Source of the DNA: Methylocystis sp.
GTDB lineage: Bacteria; Pseudomonadota; Alphaproteobacteria; Rhizobiales; Beijerinckiaceae
Direction of reading: 5' to 3'
NCBI GenBank assembly: GCA_023253795.1
Contig: JALRFG010000091.1
Location: forward strand, 1-7,772
Length of the DNA stretch: 7,772 nt
Shown: piece after piece, positions 6,745 through 7,772 of the stretch
Numbering within the stretch: the stretch's first letter is position 1
How the letters are laid out: every line of letters begins with the position of its first letter
Position numbers and translations under genes: made by a program
Notes under the pieces: model-generated
What the model saw: only the letters and a program-made list of their open reading frames with translations
The model's database searches: none
Told to the model about the DNA's origin: nothing

Positions 6745-7772
6745 TTAGACGCGCGTCAGCAGAACGTGTTTCTTCTTGCCGAGCGAGAGCTTCACAACGC
6801 CTTCCGCTTCAAAATCTTTCTCGCTGAGCGTTGCGCGCTCGTCGGTGAGCGCGACATCATTCACGCGCAGGCCGCCGCCTTTCACTTGTCGGCGCGCCTC
6901 GCCGGTGGAGGCGACCAGCCCCGCCTTGACGAATGCGCTCAACACGCCAAGGCCGGCGGCGATTTCATCGGCGCCAATCGCAATTGTGGGCAAGGACAGC
7001 GCCAGCGCGCCTTCCTCGAAAGTGGCGCGCGCCGTTTCCGCCGCCTGATCTCCGGCCTCGCGACCGTGGATCAGCGCCGTCGCCTCAGTGGCGAGCGTTT
7101 TCTTCGCCTCATTGATCTCGGCGCCCTGTAAAGCGGCGAGACGAGAGATTTCGTCCAGCGGCAGGAAGGTGAAGAGCTTGAGGAAGCGCGCCACATCGGC
7201 GTCCTCGGTGTTGCGCCAATATTGCCAGTAATCATAAGGCGAGAGCATGTCGGCGTTGAGCCAGACGGCGCCGGCGGCGGTCTTGCCCATCTTCGCGCCC
7301 GAGGATGTCGTCAGCAGCGGCGAGGTCAGCGCATAGAGTTGCGGCGTTCCCATGCGCCGGCCGAGATCGAGGCCGGTGACGATATTGCCCCATTGATCCG
7401 AACCGCCCATCTGCAACAACGCGCCATGACGACGGTTGATCTCGACAAAGTCATAGGCCTGCAAGCACATATAGTTGAACTCGATAAAGGAGAGTTCGTG
7501 CTCGCGCTCCAGACGCAGCTTCACGGAATCCATGGTCAACATGCGATTGACCGAGAAGTGGCGGCCAACGTCGCGCAGGAATTCGATGTAGTTCAGCCCC
7601 GCCAGCCAATCGGCGTTATCAAGCATTCGTGCGTCGGTCGGTCCGTCGCCGAAGGTGAGGAAGCGCTCGAAGACCTTGCGGATTGAGGCCTTATTGGCGT
7701 CGATCTGTTCAATGGTGAGCAGCCTGCGGCTTTCGTCTTTGCCGGAGGGATCGCCGACGCGCGTCGTGCCGC
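6745..7772 (-). CDS. tyrS: Tyrosyl-tRNA synthetase, N-terminus beyond the window
   Basis: Charges tRNA-Tyr with tyrosine in the cytoplasm (class I synthetase). The frame stays open from the stop at 6745-6747 to the right edge, giving 341 visible residues; an ATG at 7626 is internal, because my translation of 7627-7770 continues as synthetase sequence ([18 protein letters not shown], then [18 protein letters not shown]). TyrS is usually about 410-420 residues, so some 70-80 residues with the HIGH-type motif are outside. Visible: the tyrosine/tRNA pocket segment LQAYDF and [11 protein letters not shown] (about 7375-7470), the KMSKS-loop as KMGKT at 7279-7293 (the Gly-Lys-Thr form usual for this family), and a C-terminal S4 RNA-binding domain ([13 protein letters not shown] onward, about 6748-6930). 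No frameshift or missing key residue in the visible part. Confidence 0.96.
   Translation of the reverse strand, partial: GTTRVGDPSGKDESRRLLTIEQIDANKASIRKVFERFLTFGDGPTDARMLDNADWLAGLNYIEFLRDVGRHFSVNRMLTMDSVKLRLEREHELSFIEFNYMCLQAYDFVEINRRHGALLQMGGSDQWGNIVTGLDLGRRMGTPQLYALTSPLLTTSSGAKMGKTAAGAVWLNADMLSPYDYWQYWRNTEDADVARFLKLFTFLPLDEISRLAALQGAEINEAKKTLATEATALIHGREAGDQAAETARATFEEGALALSLPTIAIGADEIAAGLGVLSAFVKAGLVASTGEARRQVKGGGLRVNDVALTDERATLSEKDFEAEGVVKLSLGKKKHVLLTRV

Noticed and set aside
7624..7626. ATG at 7626 as the start of tyrS
   Set aside because: The frame continues upstream with typical synthetase sequence (RVGDPSGK and following) to the window edge, and the HIGH motif would be missing from a protein starting there.

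Overview
The window reads as ordinary chromosomal DNA of a GC-rich alphaproteobacterium, most likely order Hyphomicrobiales (Rhizobiales). This rests on protein flavour and base composition only: a 388-residue RNase D, a BCP-type peroxiredoxin with a TSGCT active site, a giant AsmA/YhdP-like protein with the typical alphaproteobacterial C-terminal tail, and dense use of GCG, CGC and GGC codons. A closer placement (for example near Beijerinckiaceae or Methylocystaceae) would be a guess.

Layout: five protein genes fill nearly everything and alternate strand strictly. (1) rnd, minus, 122-1288, ribonuclease D. (2) An exported six-TPR protein, plus, 1517-2455. (3) bcp, minus, 2487-3080, single-cysteine peroxiredoxin with an Ala/Lys/Pro-rich N-terminal extension. 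(4) A 1163-residue AsmA/YhdP-like envelope protein, plus, 3229-6720, starting with TTG. (5) tyrS, minus, 6745 to the right edge, tyrosyl-tRNA synthetase lacking its N-terminus here. Divergent gaps of 228 bp (rnd/TPR) and 148 bp (bcp/AsmA-like) must hold the promoters; convergent gaps are only 31 and 24 bp and show no clear intrinsic terminator. The first 121 bases, past the rnd stop, hold no recognisable gene and are less GC-rich (about 53%).

No common pathway joins the genes. They cover RNA 3' processing (rnd), tRNA charging (tyrS), peroxide detoxification (bcp), and two cell-envelope proteins: a periplasmic TPR protein of unknown role and a probable inner-membrane-anchored phospholipid-transport bridge. 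Because each neighbour is on the opposite strand, genes 2, 3 and 4 are probably single-gene transcripts.

I found no RNA gene, CRISPR array, intact mobile element, or convincing new multi-gene system. The points most worth a second look are the perfect palindrome TTACATGTAA overlapping a possible bcp promoter, the tailed one-cysteine peroxiredoxin, the uncharacterised exported TPR protein, and the compositionally different left edge.
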